From positions 1 to 40,247 of the forward strand of contig JAHDXY010000007.1 of the NCBI GenBank assembly GCA_023384005.1: DNA of 40,247 nucleotides, written 5' to 3'. This document shows positions 9,449-18,939 of the stretch, one piece after another. Each line of letters begins with the position of its first letter. The stretch's first letter is position 1. The notes below the pieces were generated by a model, which did no database searches, had not been told where the DNA came from, and saw nothing but the letters and a program-made list of their open reading frames with translations. A program made the position numbers and the translations under genes. This DNA comes from Burkholderiaceae bacterium. GTDB lineage: Bacteria > Pseudomonadota > Gammaproteobacteria > Burkholderiales > Burkholderiaceae_E.

Positions 9449-9856
9449 GTGAAGCCCGTACCCGTGCCGCAGCCCGAATCGCAGTTCTACTGGGACAAGT
9501 TGCTCCAGGGTGAGTTGTGGCTACGCCGCTGCGATGCCTGCGCCAAGGTCTATTTTTACCCCCGAGACCTCTGTCCCGGCTGCTTCTCTCGCGAAACCTC
9601 GTGGATGCGTTCGAGCGGGCGCGGCACGCTGCACAGCTTCGCCATCGTGCATCGACCGCCCAATCCCGACTGGCGAGACGCAGTGCCCTACGTCGTCGCG
9701 CTCGTCGAGCTGGAAGGCAGCGCGCGCCTTCCGACCAATCTTGTCGGCGTCGAAGCGTCTCCGGATAAGATCCATATCGGCATGGCGGTCGAGATCGTTT
9801 TCAGGAAGCTGAACGAGCAGGTGGCGCTGCCCTTGTTCAAGCCGGCGACCGAATAG
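9449..9856 (+). CDS. Zn-ribbon/OB-fold protein (DUF35 family), thiolase partner
   Basis: GTG start; WLRRCDACAKVYFYPRDLCPGCFS zinc ribbon, then GRGTLHSFAIVHRPPNPDWRDAVPYVVALVELE OB fold. Confidence 0.9.
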   Translation: MKPVPVPQPESQFYWDKLLQGELWLRRCDACAKVYFYPRDLCPGCFSRETSWMRSSGRGTLHSFAIVHRPPNPDWRDAVPYVVALVELEGSARLPTNLVGVEASPDKIHIGMAVEIVFRKLNEQVALPLFKPATE

Positions 9857-10061
9857 CCTCGCGGGCCTCTCCAAGCCGGGCGGCGTCCCGGGCTTCGCTC
9901 CGCATCAGGGCGTAGCGAGACGCGTTGACGCCGTCGTGCGCGGCAACGCGGCGCCCGCGCCATCTCGGTTCGTCGAGCCGGATGCGGCTGGCGGGTCCGT
10001 CGATCGCATGGCAGCCCTTTCGGATAGCGACGGCACGTCTACGGCGCAGGCCTGAAAACGA

Positions 10062-10087
10062 AAGGGCTCGCATCGCTGCAAGCCCTT
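10062..10087. terminator. strong hairpin between convergent genes, candidate bidirectional terminator
   Basis: AAGGGCTcGCA-TCGC-TGCaAGCCCTT; on the minus strand it is followed by TTTCGTTTTC. Confidence 0.65.
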
Positions 10088-10202
10088 GATTCGTTGGTTG
10101 CGTGAGGCGTCCGCCACGCGGCAAGCGCGCGTGCTGACCGGGCGAACCTGGCGCTACGCCCCGAACAGCGAAGCAGCTGTGCTCGCTACCCGCGGATGCG
10201 AA

Positions 10203-10997
10203 TCAAAACGGCAAATTCTGGGCGATCCGCCCACCGTCGACATAGAACGTCTGGCCGGTGACATAGCTTGCCTGCTCGCTCAGGAGGAACGAAACGACGG
10301 CAGCAACCTCTCTTGGCTCGCCGACGCGGCCCAGCGGCGTGCGCAGCATCACCGCGTCGAGCGCATCGGGTTTGTCGGCGACCCAGCGATCGAGCATCTC
10401 GGTGCGAATCGTGCCCGGTCCGACAGCGTTCACCCGAATTCGCTCGGGCGCCAGTTCGACCGCCATCACGCGCGTTACCTGCCCGATAGCGCCCTTGGTC
10501 GCGGAGTACGCAGTGTGCTTGGCGCTGCCGATCATCGCGTTGACGGACGACAGGTGGACGATCGAGTAGGACCGCCCCGCCGCGAGCTCCTGACGCATCA
10601 TCTGCTGCGCGACGAGTTGCGCGGTGCGAAAGGACCCGATCAGATTGATGTCAAGGATCAGTTTGAACTCGTCGTCAGCGAGATCGAACAGCCTATGGCG
10701 CCGATCGACGCCAGCGCTGTTGACGAGCCCGTCCACGCGGCTGAAACGCCGTATTGTTCGTGCGATCATCTCCTCGATATCCGAACGACTCGTCACATCG
10801 CAACGAACGACCAGCGCGCAGTCACCGTCGCGCTCGAGTTCGACCAACTGCTCGGGCGTCGGCGTTGCGAGATCGGCAAGCACGACACGAGCGCCGCGCT
10901 CGAGCAGCATCCGCGCGGTCGCAAATCCGATGCCTCCCAGACCGCCCGTCACGATCACTACCTGCTCGGCGTGCATCATCTTCCAGTGCGCCGTCAT
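10203..10997 (-). CDS. SDR family oxidoreductase
   Basis: VVIVTGGLGGIGFATARML, YSATKGAIGQVTRVMAVELAPERIRVNAVGPGTIRTEML; ATGA overlap with enolase-family gene. Confidence 0.92.
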   Translation of the reverse strand: MTAHWKMMHAEQVVIVTGGLGGIGFATARMLLERGARVVLADLATPTPEQLVELERDGDCALVVRCDVTSRSDIEEMIARTIRRFSRVDGLVNSAGVDRRHRLFDLADDEFKLILDINLIGSFRTAQLVAQQMMRQELAAGRSYSIVHLSSVNAMIGSAKHTAYSATKGAIGQVTRVMAVELAPERIRVNAVGPGTIRTEMLDRWVADKPDALDAVMLRTPLGRVGEPREVAAVVSFLLSEQASYVTGQTFYVDGGRIAQNLPF

Positions 10998-12172
10998 TTC
11001 CGGAACTCGTGATAGCCCGTGCGCCTGCGCTTGATCAGTTCCCAATTCAGCGTCACGCCAAGCCCTGGCCCATCAGGCACCGGATAGCATCCGTCTTCGC
11101 CGACGGCGGTCATCGCTTCGGAGTAGCCGTCGGCGTAGATGGGGGGCAAAATGGTCGGAATCCTCGGGCCGACCAGAGCGAGTTCGTAGTAGTTGCTGTT
11201 TCGCATCGCGCTCATGCAAGCGCGGTGGGCTGGGCCCGCCGAGTGGACCTCGCAGTCCAGCCCGAAGGCCTCTGCCAGGTGCGCTGTTTTCATCGTACCG
11301 GTGATCCCCAAATCGTACTCGGGGTCCGCGCGCACGAAATCGGTCGACTCCGACGCGATCCAGTCAGCCTTCGGCTCGAGCCCACGCACATGTTCGAGCG
11401 CGAGGATCGGGGTACGGATCATCTGCCGCAGCTTCTTTTGCGCGTGTTGCGAAGTACCATTGTCTCGAAACGGGTCTTCGAGCCAATAGAAACCTGCCTC
11501 GTCGCACGCACGCCCGATGTCGAGCGCGTCCGCGAAGGTCAGGATCTCGCCGCCAAGGTCGAGCATCAGCTTCATTCGACCCGCGAACTGCCGACCCAGG
11601 TGCAGCACATTCTCGATTTCGCGTCCGGCATCGCCCTCGGTCCAGCCATGCACCTTGAAGCCGCGAAATCCAAGCGCGAAGCATTCCTCGGCGAAATCGA
11701 CGAACGCCTCTTTGCAGTGCAGCCCCCCGTTGTCGTCGGCATGGATCGCGCTCGCGTACGCAGGCAGGCGCTTGCGGTAGCCTCCGAGCAGTGACGAAAC
11801 AGACAATCCGCAGCGCCGCCCGAGAAGATCCCAAAGCGCGCAGTCGATATGCGAGGCGCCGACGCCTCCGAAGTGCCGAAGGACCTTCTTCAGATCGTTG
11901 AACACACGTTCGCGTTCGTCGACCGAATAGCCGATCACGAGAGGAGCCACGTACAACACCTGCCCAAGGTGCGGAAGTTTCCCGCCCAGGCCAGGCGCGA
12001 ACTCCCCGATCGATCCTTCACCGCCTGTGATCCGGACGACGAAATTCGAGATCCGCGATTGCGCGCCGCTCTGGTAAACACGATTGTGCTTGCGGTCGGC
12101 ACCGAGATTTTCGACCGTATAGTCGTACTCGAATACTTCGACACGCTCGATGAGTTCAGCCATGACTGACAC
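10994..12172 (-). CDS. mandelate racemase/muconate lactonizing enzyme (enolase superfamily) protein
   Basis: SHIDCALWDLLGRRCGLSVSSLLGG, GFKVHG, MLDLGGE, YWLEDPF. Confidence 0.87.
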   Translation of the reverse strand: MSVMAELIERVEVFEYDYTVENLGADRKHNRVYQSGAQSRISNFVVRITGGEGSIGEFAPGLGGKLPHLGQVLYVAPLVIGYSVDERERVFNDLKKVLRHFGGVGASHIDCALWDLLGRRCGLSVSSLLGGYRKRLPAYASAIHADDNGGLHCKEAFVDFAEECFALGFRGFKVHGWTEGDAGREIENVLHLGRQFAGRMKLMLDLGGEILTFADALDIGRACDEAGFYWLEDPFRDNGTSQHAQKKLRQMIRTPILALEHVRGLEPKADWIASESTDFVRADPEYDLGITGTMKTAHLAEAFGLDCEVHSAGPAHRACMSAMRNSNYYELALVGPRIPTILPPIYADGYSEAMTAVGEDGCYPVPDGPGLGVTLNWELIKRRRTGYHEFRK

Positions 12173-12177
12173 TTCTC

Positions 12178-13350
12178 CTATGCGGGCACGAGCACCTGGC
12201 GCAGCGCGGTACCCGCTGCCAGAGTGTCGAACGCCTCGTTCATCTCTTCCAGGCGCACGGTCGCGCCAGTGATTCGGTCGACCGGCAACTGTCCCAATCG
12301 ATACGCACGTATAAGCCGCGGCAGGTCGCGCACCGGGACGCAGGATCCGAAATAGCTTCCCTTTACCGTGCGCTCTTCCGCGACCAGACTCGCGTGCGAA
12401 AACGGGGCTTGCAGGTTCCCCGCGGGAAGTCCGGCGACAACGGTCGTGCCGCCGCGGCGCGTCACGCGGTAGGCGATGTCGAGGGCCTGAGTCGCGCCGG
12501 CGGTCTCGAAGGCGTAGTGGACGCCCCCCTCTGTCGAATCGCGAATGCGCGCGACGGCGTCGGGGCTATCCGAGCGAACCGCGAGGCTTGCGCCGAGATC
12601 GAGCGCGAGACGCAGCTTCTCGTCGCTTGGGTCCACCGCGACGATCGGAAACGCTCCGGCCATACGAGCACCGAGCAGCGCGCTCAGGCCCACACCGCCC
12701 AAACCGATCACCGCGACTGAGTCGCCCGCCCTGATGCGAGCGGTATTCAGAACCGCGCCGACACCTGTCAGGACCGCGCAGCCAAAGAGCGCCGCGCTCT
12801 CGAACGCGACGTCGTCGTCGATCTTCACGAGCGAATCGCGCACCATCACCGTCATCTCGGCAAAGCCGGCGACGCCGACATAGTGATGAATCGTTCTTGA
12901 ACCGCGGCGAAAGCGGGTGCCTCCAGTGGCGAGAACGCCACCCGCGCTAAAGCGCGGCGCGGGCTCGCAAAGCGCCGGGCGGCCCTCCATGCATGACACG
13001 CAGTGCCCGCAGCTCGGAACAAAGGTCGTCACCACGCGGTCGCCTGGCTTCAGATCGGTGACTCCCGCCCCAACCTCCAGCACTTCACCGGCGGCTTCAT
13101 GCCCAAGAATCATGGGCAGTGGCGTGCGCTCGGCCGGTCGCGTGCCGTCGATCGCGGACAGATCGGAGTGACACAGGCCGGCGGCATGGACCTTGAGCAA
13201 TACCTCGCGAGGGCCGGGGCCATCGAGCTCGAGCTCCTCGACTTCGAGCGGGCGGCTCACCGAGTATGGGCGCGTTGCGCCGATCCGAGTTAGTACCGAT
13301 GCACGTACCTTCAACTTCAGCTCCTTGATAGCGCGCCGCCCACGCGACAA
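12178..13350 (-). CDS. Zn-dependent alcohol dehydrogenase
   Basis: GLCHSDLSAIDG, GHEAAGEVLEVGAGVTDLKPGDRVV, CGHCVSCMEGRPALC, VIGLGGVGLSA. Start could be further inside the ORF. Confidence 0.92.
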   Translation of the reverse strand: MSRGRRAIKELKLKVRASVLTRIGATRPYSVSRPLEVEELELDGPGPREVLLKVHAAGLCHSDLSAIDGTRPAERTPLPMILGHEAAGEVLEVGAGVTDLKPGDRVVTTFVPSCGHCVSCMEGRPALCEPAPRFSAGGVLATGGTRFRRGSRTIHHYVGVAGFAEMTVMVRDSLVKIDDDVAFESAALFGCAVLTGVGAVLNTARIRAGDSVAVIGLGGVGLSALLGARMAGAFPIVAVDPSDEKLRLALDLGASLAVRSDSPDAVARIRDSTEGGVHYAFETAGATQALDIAYRVTRRGGTTVVAGLPAGNLQAPFSHASLVAEERTVKGSYFGSCVPVRDLPRLIRAYRLGQLPVDRITGATVRLEEMNEAFDTLAAGTALRQVLVPA

Positions 13351-14658
13351 TTACTCCGCGAGGCGAACGAAGAAAAGCACCATGTCGGGCCAGAGCATTG
13401 CCATCGTCACGACAACCAGATCAGCGAGAAGAAACGCGGCGATTCCCTGGAACACCGTCCAGGTGCTGCAAGAGTCCCCGACAACGTTCTTGATCACGAA
13501 CACGTTCAGACCCACCGGAGGCGTCAGCATCCCGATCTCGAGAAACTTCGTCAGAATCGCCCCGAACCAGATCAAATCGATGCCTAGCGACGCGAGTACC
13601 GGATAGACGATCGGGATCGTAAGCAACATGATGCCGATCGGCTCGAGGAACATTCCCAGGACGAGGTAGAGCGCGCTGATGATGGCGAAGAACTCGAGCT
13701 GCGATGGCTGCAGCGAAACAACCCAATCCGAGATGAACTGATCAGTGCCGGACAACGCGAGGAATCGAACGAGCAGGTTCGCGCCGATCGCGATCAGGAA
13801 GATCACACAGGTCGTTGACAACGCCTCCTCGAGCGCCAGTCGCAGACCTTTGAGCGATAGCGTGCGCCGTGCGAAGCCGATGATGACCGCGAGCGCAGCG
13901 CCCACCGCGCCGGATTCGGACGCCGTGAACACGCCCGAGAACATGCCACCGAAGACCAGCACGACCATGACGATCGCAGGCAGCGTCTCCCTGAGCACCG
14001 CGACTCGTTCGACCCGGGTCGGCCTTTCGGCTAGCTTGGGGGCGTCTTGGGGACGAAGCTTGGTCCAAACCAGAATCACGAGTATGTAACCAACCATGGT
14101 CACGATGCCGACGGCGAGTCCGGCCAGAAACAGCTTCCCGATCGGTGCCTGGATGAAGATGCCGTAAAGGATCAGGATGATGCTGGGCGGAATCAGCGGG
14201 CCCAGAGTGCCGGCCGCCGCGACGGTGCCGACCGCGATGCGCAGGCTGTACCCGTGCTTGAGCATCTCCGGAACGGCGATACGACCCATCGCCGCGGCAC
14301 AGGCGACGCTCGAGCCGCTGAGCGCCGAAAACCCCGCAGACGCGAACACCGCCGCGACGGCCAGACCGCCGGGCATCGCGGACAACCACAACCGCGCCGC
14401 ACGAAACAGCCCCTGCGTGAGCTGCGCATGGTAGGAGACGTAGCCCATAACGAGAAATGTCGGCACCGAGGCGAGTGCCCAGTTCGCGGCGAACTCGTAA
14501 GGCAGAGACCGAACCAGGCCAAGCGCTGCGGATAGCCCAAGGATGCTGGCGATTCCGCTTACCGAGACAATGATCATCGAGATCGCGATCGGAAAGCGCA
14601 GCGCGATCGCGATCAGAAGAACCACGACAAAGAGTATTCCGCTCTGCTGGTCAGTCAT
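13351..14658 (-). CDS. TRAP transporter large permease (DctM)
   Basis: MTDQQSGILFVVVLLIAIALRFPIAIS...; GTLGPLIPPSIILILYG; ITPPVGLNVFVIK-like ...MLTPPVGLNVFVIKNV. Confidence 0.95.
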   Translation of the reverse strand: MTDQQSGILFVVVLLIAIALRFPIAISMIIVSVSGIASILGLSAALGLVRSLPYEFAANWALASVPTFLVMGYVSYHAQLTQGLFRAARLWLSAMPGGLAVAAVFASAGFSALSGSSVACAAAMGRIAVPEMLKHGYSLRIAVGTVAAAGTLGPLIPPSIILILYGIFIQAPIGKLFLAGLAVGIVTMVGYILVILVWTKLRPQDAPKLAERPTRVERVAVLRETLPAIVMVVLVFGGMFSGVFTASESGAVGAALAVIIGFARRTLSLKGLRLALEEALSTTCVIFLIAIGANLLVRFLALSGTDQFISDWVVSLQPSQLEFFAIISALYLVLGMFLEPIGIMLLTIPIVYPVLASLGIDLIWFGAILTKFLEIGMLTPPVGLNVFVIKNVVGDSCSTWTVFQGIAAFLLADLVVVTMAMLWPDMVLFFVRLAE

Positions 14659-15217
14659 GACCGGCTCGCTCGGAGAAGTAGTCCTGCGCGACATCAACGG
14701 CCCGGTTCAGACCTGCAGGAAGCCGAAGCACGGCGATCGACATCCGCGCGAGCGACACGCCCGCCGCCGAGAAGAACCCGATCGGCAGCATGAAGTACGA
14801 GATCCATGTCTCGATACGCACGCTCTGTTCGATCATGAACATGCGTACCTCGTAAGCGCGTGCCGCTTCGATCGCTGATTCCCAGCCGAGGAGGCTGAAC
14901 ACGGCAACGCTGAGTGCCCAAGTCGCCAATCGCAGCACCGACTGCATGCGTTGCGGCAGCCGTTGCGCGAGCACTTCGACTTCGATGTGCTTGCGCTCGC
15001 GCTCGGCGACGACAAGCGGAAGGAACGTCACCGCTACCATGTAGTAGTTCGCAACGAAGGCGATCGTCGCCGGCAGCTGGCGACCAAGAAAGAAGCGCGC
15101 GACCACGTCGACCGCGATGTGCAGCACCATTAGGCCCATCACGAAGAGCCCGAGTAGCGACACAGCGCGCGAGAAAACGACGACTACGCGACGCAGCAGG
15201 CTATCGCGCCCCTTCAT
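14651..15217 (-). CDS. TRAP transporter small permease (DctQ)
   Basis: Four predicted TM segments; ADHIEVEV-like REERKHIEVEVLAQRLP; overlaps DctM start. Confidence 0.9.
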   Translation of the reverse strand: MKGRDSLLRRVVVVFSRAVSLLGLFVMGLMVLHIAVDVVARFFLGRQLPATIAFVANYYMVAVTFLPLVVAERERKHIEVEVLAQRLPQRMQSVLRLATWALSVAVFSLLGWESAIEAARAYEVRMFMIEQSVRIETWISYFMLPIGFFSAAGVSLARMSIAVLRLPAGLNRAVDVAQDYFSERAGHD

Positions 15218-15319
15218 CGCGGCTCCTCGCCGCAACGGCCATCACCGAAGTTGTCGTAGCGGAGCCCCACCGCGCAGAGCCCCGCCTGGTACAGGTTCGG
15301 GCCGCGGCGCTTGTTGCGG

Positions 15320-16450
15320 CTACTGGCCGTACGTCGCGAAGTCGAGCTTCGCGAAGATCTCCTTCTGGTAGAGATCCCCGAGCTTCTTGTAGTCCGCTGG
15401 CATGCCGCTGGTGAGTTTCTCCCACTTGGCGAGAAGTTTCACAAAACGCTCCGCCTTTTGCGGCGCGTTCTTCAGACCGTAGTTCTTCGCGGCGAGTTCG
15501 GCGATGGTCTTCTCGTCCTTCTTAAGGAACTGATCGCTTGCGGCAACGAACTCCTTGGTCGGCTGGTGCAGTGTGACCTTCAACTCGGGCAACCGTCCGC
15601 GGACGTTGTTCGCTGCGATCGTCAGGTTCGTCACGTAGCGCGCGAGCAGGAAGGGCGCGAGATCGAGTACCACCCGGCGAGCCTCCGGCGACATCGTCTT
15701 CCAGTTCTTCGCGCTGAAGTTCATCGATGCCCCGAGATAGACGCCGAGCGGCATGTCGGTCACGTGTTTGACGACATCGGCCAGGCTTTGATCGACGAGG
15801 GAACCGACCGAGTGGGTGTGCGCGTCGAGCACGCCCTGGCTGAGCGCCTGATACGCTTCCGCGGCGGGCATCGCGACCTTTACTCCGCCCATTCCTTCGA
15901 TCCAGCGACCCCATGCGTCGCCGCCGCTTCGGATTTTCAGACCGCGCAAGTCGGCGACGGTCACGACCGGCTTCTTCGTAAGCAGCGAGTACGGCGCGTT
16001 GGCGATGTTGCCGAGGTAGATCTGCCCCTGCTTCTTCATCTCCGCCATGCACTCGTCACAACCGAAGATGTACTCGGTGGCCGCACCCGCCGCTGCGGCG
16101 TTCGACTTCGCAAACAATGAAAAATCGGCGATGAAATTCGCCTCCGGGAACTCTGCCGGATGGTACGGATGCACGATCAGACCCATGTCCGCGACACCGT
16201 CACGCAAGCCGGCAGGGATCTCCTTGACGCTCAACAGCGTCTGCGGGAAGACGCGACCCGTCACCTTGCCGCCGGATTTTTCGCCAAGCCACTTCCCGAA
16301 ATCGACCATCGCCTTCACGCCGTCGTGCTGCGGTCCGTCGCCGGACGCGATCCGAAGTTGCTCGGCCGCGGTCAGCATCGGGATCGTTGCCAGAAGCAGT
16401 CCCGCGCACAATGCAATGGTCCCCGAGACACCCAATCGATTCTCACTCAT
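15320..16450 (-). CDS. TRAP transporter substrate-binding protein (DctP)
   Basis: Signal peptide MSENRLGVSGTIALCAGLLLATIPMLTAAEQ; LRGLKIRSGGDAWGRWIEGMGGVKVAMPAAEAYQALSQGVLDA. Exact start among in-frame ATGs uncertain. Confidence 0.92.
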   Translation of the reverse strand: MSENRLGVSGTIALCAGLLLATIPMLTAAEQLRIASGDGPQHDGVKAMVDFGKWLGEKSGGKVTGRVFPQTLLSVKEIPAGLRDGVADMGLIVHPYHPAEFPEANFIADFSLFAKSNAAAAGAATEYIFGCDECMAEMKKQGQIYLGNIANAPYSLLTKKPVVTVADLRGLKIRSGGDAWGRWIEGMGGVKVAMPAAEAYQALSQGVLDAHTHSVGSLVDQSLADVVKHVTDMPLGVYLGASMNFSAKNWKTMSPEARRVVLDLAPFLLARYVTNLTIAANNVRGRLPELKVTLHQPTKEFVAASDQFLKKDEKTIAELAAKNYGLKNAPQKAERFVKLLAKWEKLTSGMPADYKKLGDLYQKEIFAKLDFATYGQ

Positions 16451-16517
16451 GACGTTCTCCATTTTGGCCAGGTGCACGACTCTCTCGAATCATTCTCGAA
16501 TCTCGGCGAACGGTTCG

Positions 16518-17384
16518 TTACTGCGTGAGCGCGGTTCGCCTGTCCGCACTCGAACAAGGAAATCCGTAGAGCGCGGCAGGGTTGCCCGCAAGAACTCGCT
16601 CCCAGGACTGCTTACCCGTCCACGAATGGAGGAGATCGAGCAGTTGTGCTTCAGAGGGTTTCTCGGCACGGCCCGGGTGCGGCCAGTTGGTTGCCCAAAC
16701 CATGCGCTCGGGCGAATGCCGCAGCAGCGCGCAAGCGAGCGCGGCGACGTCGGCGTATTCGGGGGGACCGGTTCGCGACGTCTCGTACGGTGCTGACAAC
16801 TTGACCCAGACGCGACCAGAGTCGAGCAATCGCAAGAGCGCCTGAAACGACGGATGCCCGGTGTCGACTGGTTCGAGGAACTTCCCGACGTGATCGATGA
16901 CGACCGGACAAGGGAGCGACTCCAGCAAACGGGCTCGTTGCGCAAGCTCGCCGCCGTCGAGTTGAACCTGCATGTGCCAGCCGAGCCCCGCGATGCGCCG
17001 GGCGAGCGGTTCCAGCTCGTCCCACGCGAGCACGCCGCCGGGGAGCATGAACGCACGCGCGCCGCAAACTCCGCTCCTGTCGAGCATCCGAAGTTCGGCG
17101 ATCGGCGTTCGCGGCGCCACGACTGCAACGCCACGGGCACCGGTGCCGATCTGTGCCATGCCTTCGAGCATGCATCGATTGTCGAAACCATAGAGAATCG
17201 ATTGCACGGCCACGACACGCGTGTGTCCCAGGCGCTGCATCAGCTCGCGGTACTCGGCCGCGCTGCCTCGTTGCGCGGCCAGCCCCGCGTCGGCGCGCGG
17301 CACGTACTCTCTCGGGTCGCCATAGAAGTGCACGTGGCAGTCGCAAGCGCCGGCCGGGAGCGCGCGTGCCGTGGTCTCGTTCAT
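16518..17384 (-). CDS. amidohydrolase of COG3618 / PDC hydrolase-sugar lactonase type
   Basis: CDCHVHFYGDPREY, PCPVVIDHVGKFLEP, RMVWATNWPHPG; ATGA overlap with upstream enolase gene. The longer ORF (to 18008) reads through the neighbouring gene. Confidence 0.87.
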   Translation of the reverse strand: MNETTARALPAGACDCHVHFYGDPREYVPRADAGLAAQRGSAAEYRELMQRLGHTRVVAVQSILYGFDNRCMLEGMAQIGTGARGVAVVAPRTPIAELRMLDRSGVCGARAFMLPGGVLAWDELEPLARRIAGLGWHMQVQLDGGELAQRARLLESLPCPVVIDHVGKFLEPVDTGHPSFQALLRLLDSGRVWVKLSAPYETSRTGPPEYADVAALACALLRHSPERMVWATNWPHPGRAEKPSEAQLLDLLHSWTGKQSWERVLAGNPAALYGFPCSSADRRTALTQ

Positions 17385-18631
17385 GCCGACATCCGTTCGG
17401 CGGTCCGTTCGCCGCTCAGACGCAGCCGCGTATCGCTTCGCGCGAACAGGACGGGTGAAAGCTCCGTACCCAAGCCTGGTCGTTCGAGCGGATGAACGAA
17501 CCCCGACTCGATCAACGGCAGCTCGTTGACGATCTGTCGATAGAAACCGTGCGTATGACTGCGTACCGTCTCGGCGATCAGGCCGTTCGGCGCGGCGACC
17601 AACATATGGACGTTCGCGATCAGGGTGACGGGCCCGGTGCAGTCGTGCGGCGCGATGCAACGGTCGAATGCTGCCGCCAGGTGCGTGATCCGCTGACCTT
17701 CGGACAGGCCGCCGATCCAGCCGAGGTCGAAGTGCGCCACGTCGAGCGCGCCACGGGTGAAGACCTCGCGATACCAGGGAACGGTGCCAAGGTTCTCGCT
17801 GCCCGCGACACGACCGCGCACTCGCTCGCGGTAGCGTGCGAGATCGTCGAAATTCTGCATCCCTATCGGCTCTTCGTGCCAATAGATGTCGTGCTCGCGC
17901 AGTGCGTCTGCGATCTTCAGCGCTGCGGGCAAGCGCCACAGGCCGTGGTACTCGATCAGGATGTCGATACGATCGCCGACCGCCGCGCGGATCTGCTCGA
18001 TCGGCCACAATCCGGCCGATAGCTCGCGGGCGCTGATGTCGGCACCCTCGTTGCGCAGCGCGAAGACGTCGAATGGCCAGATCTTCATTGCCGTGATGCC
18101 CTCGGCGAGCAGTTCCTGCGCGAGTTGCGCCGGTTCGTAGACCTGCAGGAGCAGGTCCTCGTAGCGGCCGATAGTGGCGGGCGCGCGCACGTCACGCGAC
18201 ACCAACTCGGTGTTGTAGTTGTGCCGCAGCTTGTTGTTGTATTGCCCACCAGCGCAAGTGTTGTAGATGCGCACTCGATCACGCGTGCGACCGCCAAGCA
18301 GCCGGTATAGCGGCACACCGAGATGCTTGCCGTCGAGGTCCCACAACGCGAGGTCGATCGCCGAGTTTCCGCGTACCTCGACGCTTCGGGTCGGGAATCC
18401 GTTGAAGTGGTTGCCGACCTTCGTCGCGAGTTCGTGCATTCGCGCTTCGCGGCACAACGGGTCCTTGCCTATCAGGTGCGGCGCACAGGTTTCATGCACG
18501 TATGCAACTGTCGCCTCGGGATTGCGGAATGTCTCGCCCAACCCGACCAGGCCTTCGTCAGTGTGCAAGAGGACCCAGACAAGGTTTCCGTACTCCTCGA
18601 CCTGAACGGTTTCGAGCCCGACGATCTTCAT
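17381..18631 (-). CDS. mandelate racemase/muconate lactonizing enzyme (enolase superfamily) protein, sugar-acid dehydratase-like
   Basis: MKIVGLETVQVEEYG...SAIDLALWDLDGKHLGVPLYRLLGG; MKIWPFD; IEYHGLW; YWHEEPI; GSENLG. Confidence 0.9.
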   Translation of the reverse strand: MKIVGLETVQVEEYGNLVWVLLHTDEGLVGLGETFRNPEATVAYVHETCAPHLIGKDPLCREARMHELATKVGNHFNGFPTRSVEVRGNSAIDLALWDLDGKHLGVPLYRLLGGRTRDRVRIYNTCAGGQYNNKLRHNYNTELVSRDVRAPATIGRYEDLLLQVYEPAQLAQELLAEGITAMKIWPFDVFALRNEGADISARELSAGLWPIEQIRAAVGDRIDILIEYHGLWRLPAALKIADALREHDIYWHEEPIGMQNFDDLARYRERVRGRVAGSENLGTVPWYREVFTRGALDVAHFDLGWIGGLSEGQRITHLAAAFDRCIAPHDCTGPVTLIANVHMLVAAPNGLIAETVRSHTHGFYRQIVNELPLIESGFVHPLERPGLGTELSPVLFARSDTRLRLSGERTAERMSA

Positions 18632-18701
18632 GGATTCCGCTGTGATCGATATCGAATATTACAAGTAGAGGCGGATTGTTAACCAATTGCAGCAATACGT
18701 C

Positions 18702-18714
18702 AATCCAATGGATT
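18702..18714. promoter_or_regulatory. palindrome AATCCA-A-TGGATT between divergent genes, candidate GntR operator
   Basis: Perfect 6-bp arms with odd centre; 8-mer AATCCAAT recurs at 19872-19879 on the other side of the regulator gene. Confidence 0.4.
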
Positions 18715-18939
18715 CCTTATGCGACCGAATCTCGTTGGATCTTGATTTGAGTCATAACTCTCAAGTAACCCTGAATTCGCCCTACGACCGATGCTTTCAG
18801 CGCACTCCCGATAGATCTCATTAATTTTACAACTTTGACCAATTATGCGATTCTTGAGCCGCGCGCCGCGAGCAGGTGGAGCGGCGGATCGCATTCGCAC
18901 CCGAGTCGAATCGAGCGCCCTACTGAAGTGACGAAGACC

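Noticed and set aside
16518-18008. 496-aa minus ORF as a fusion protein
   Set aside because: First part is out of frame within the enolase-family gene; the amidohydrolase begins at MNETTARA (17384).
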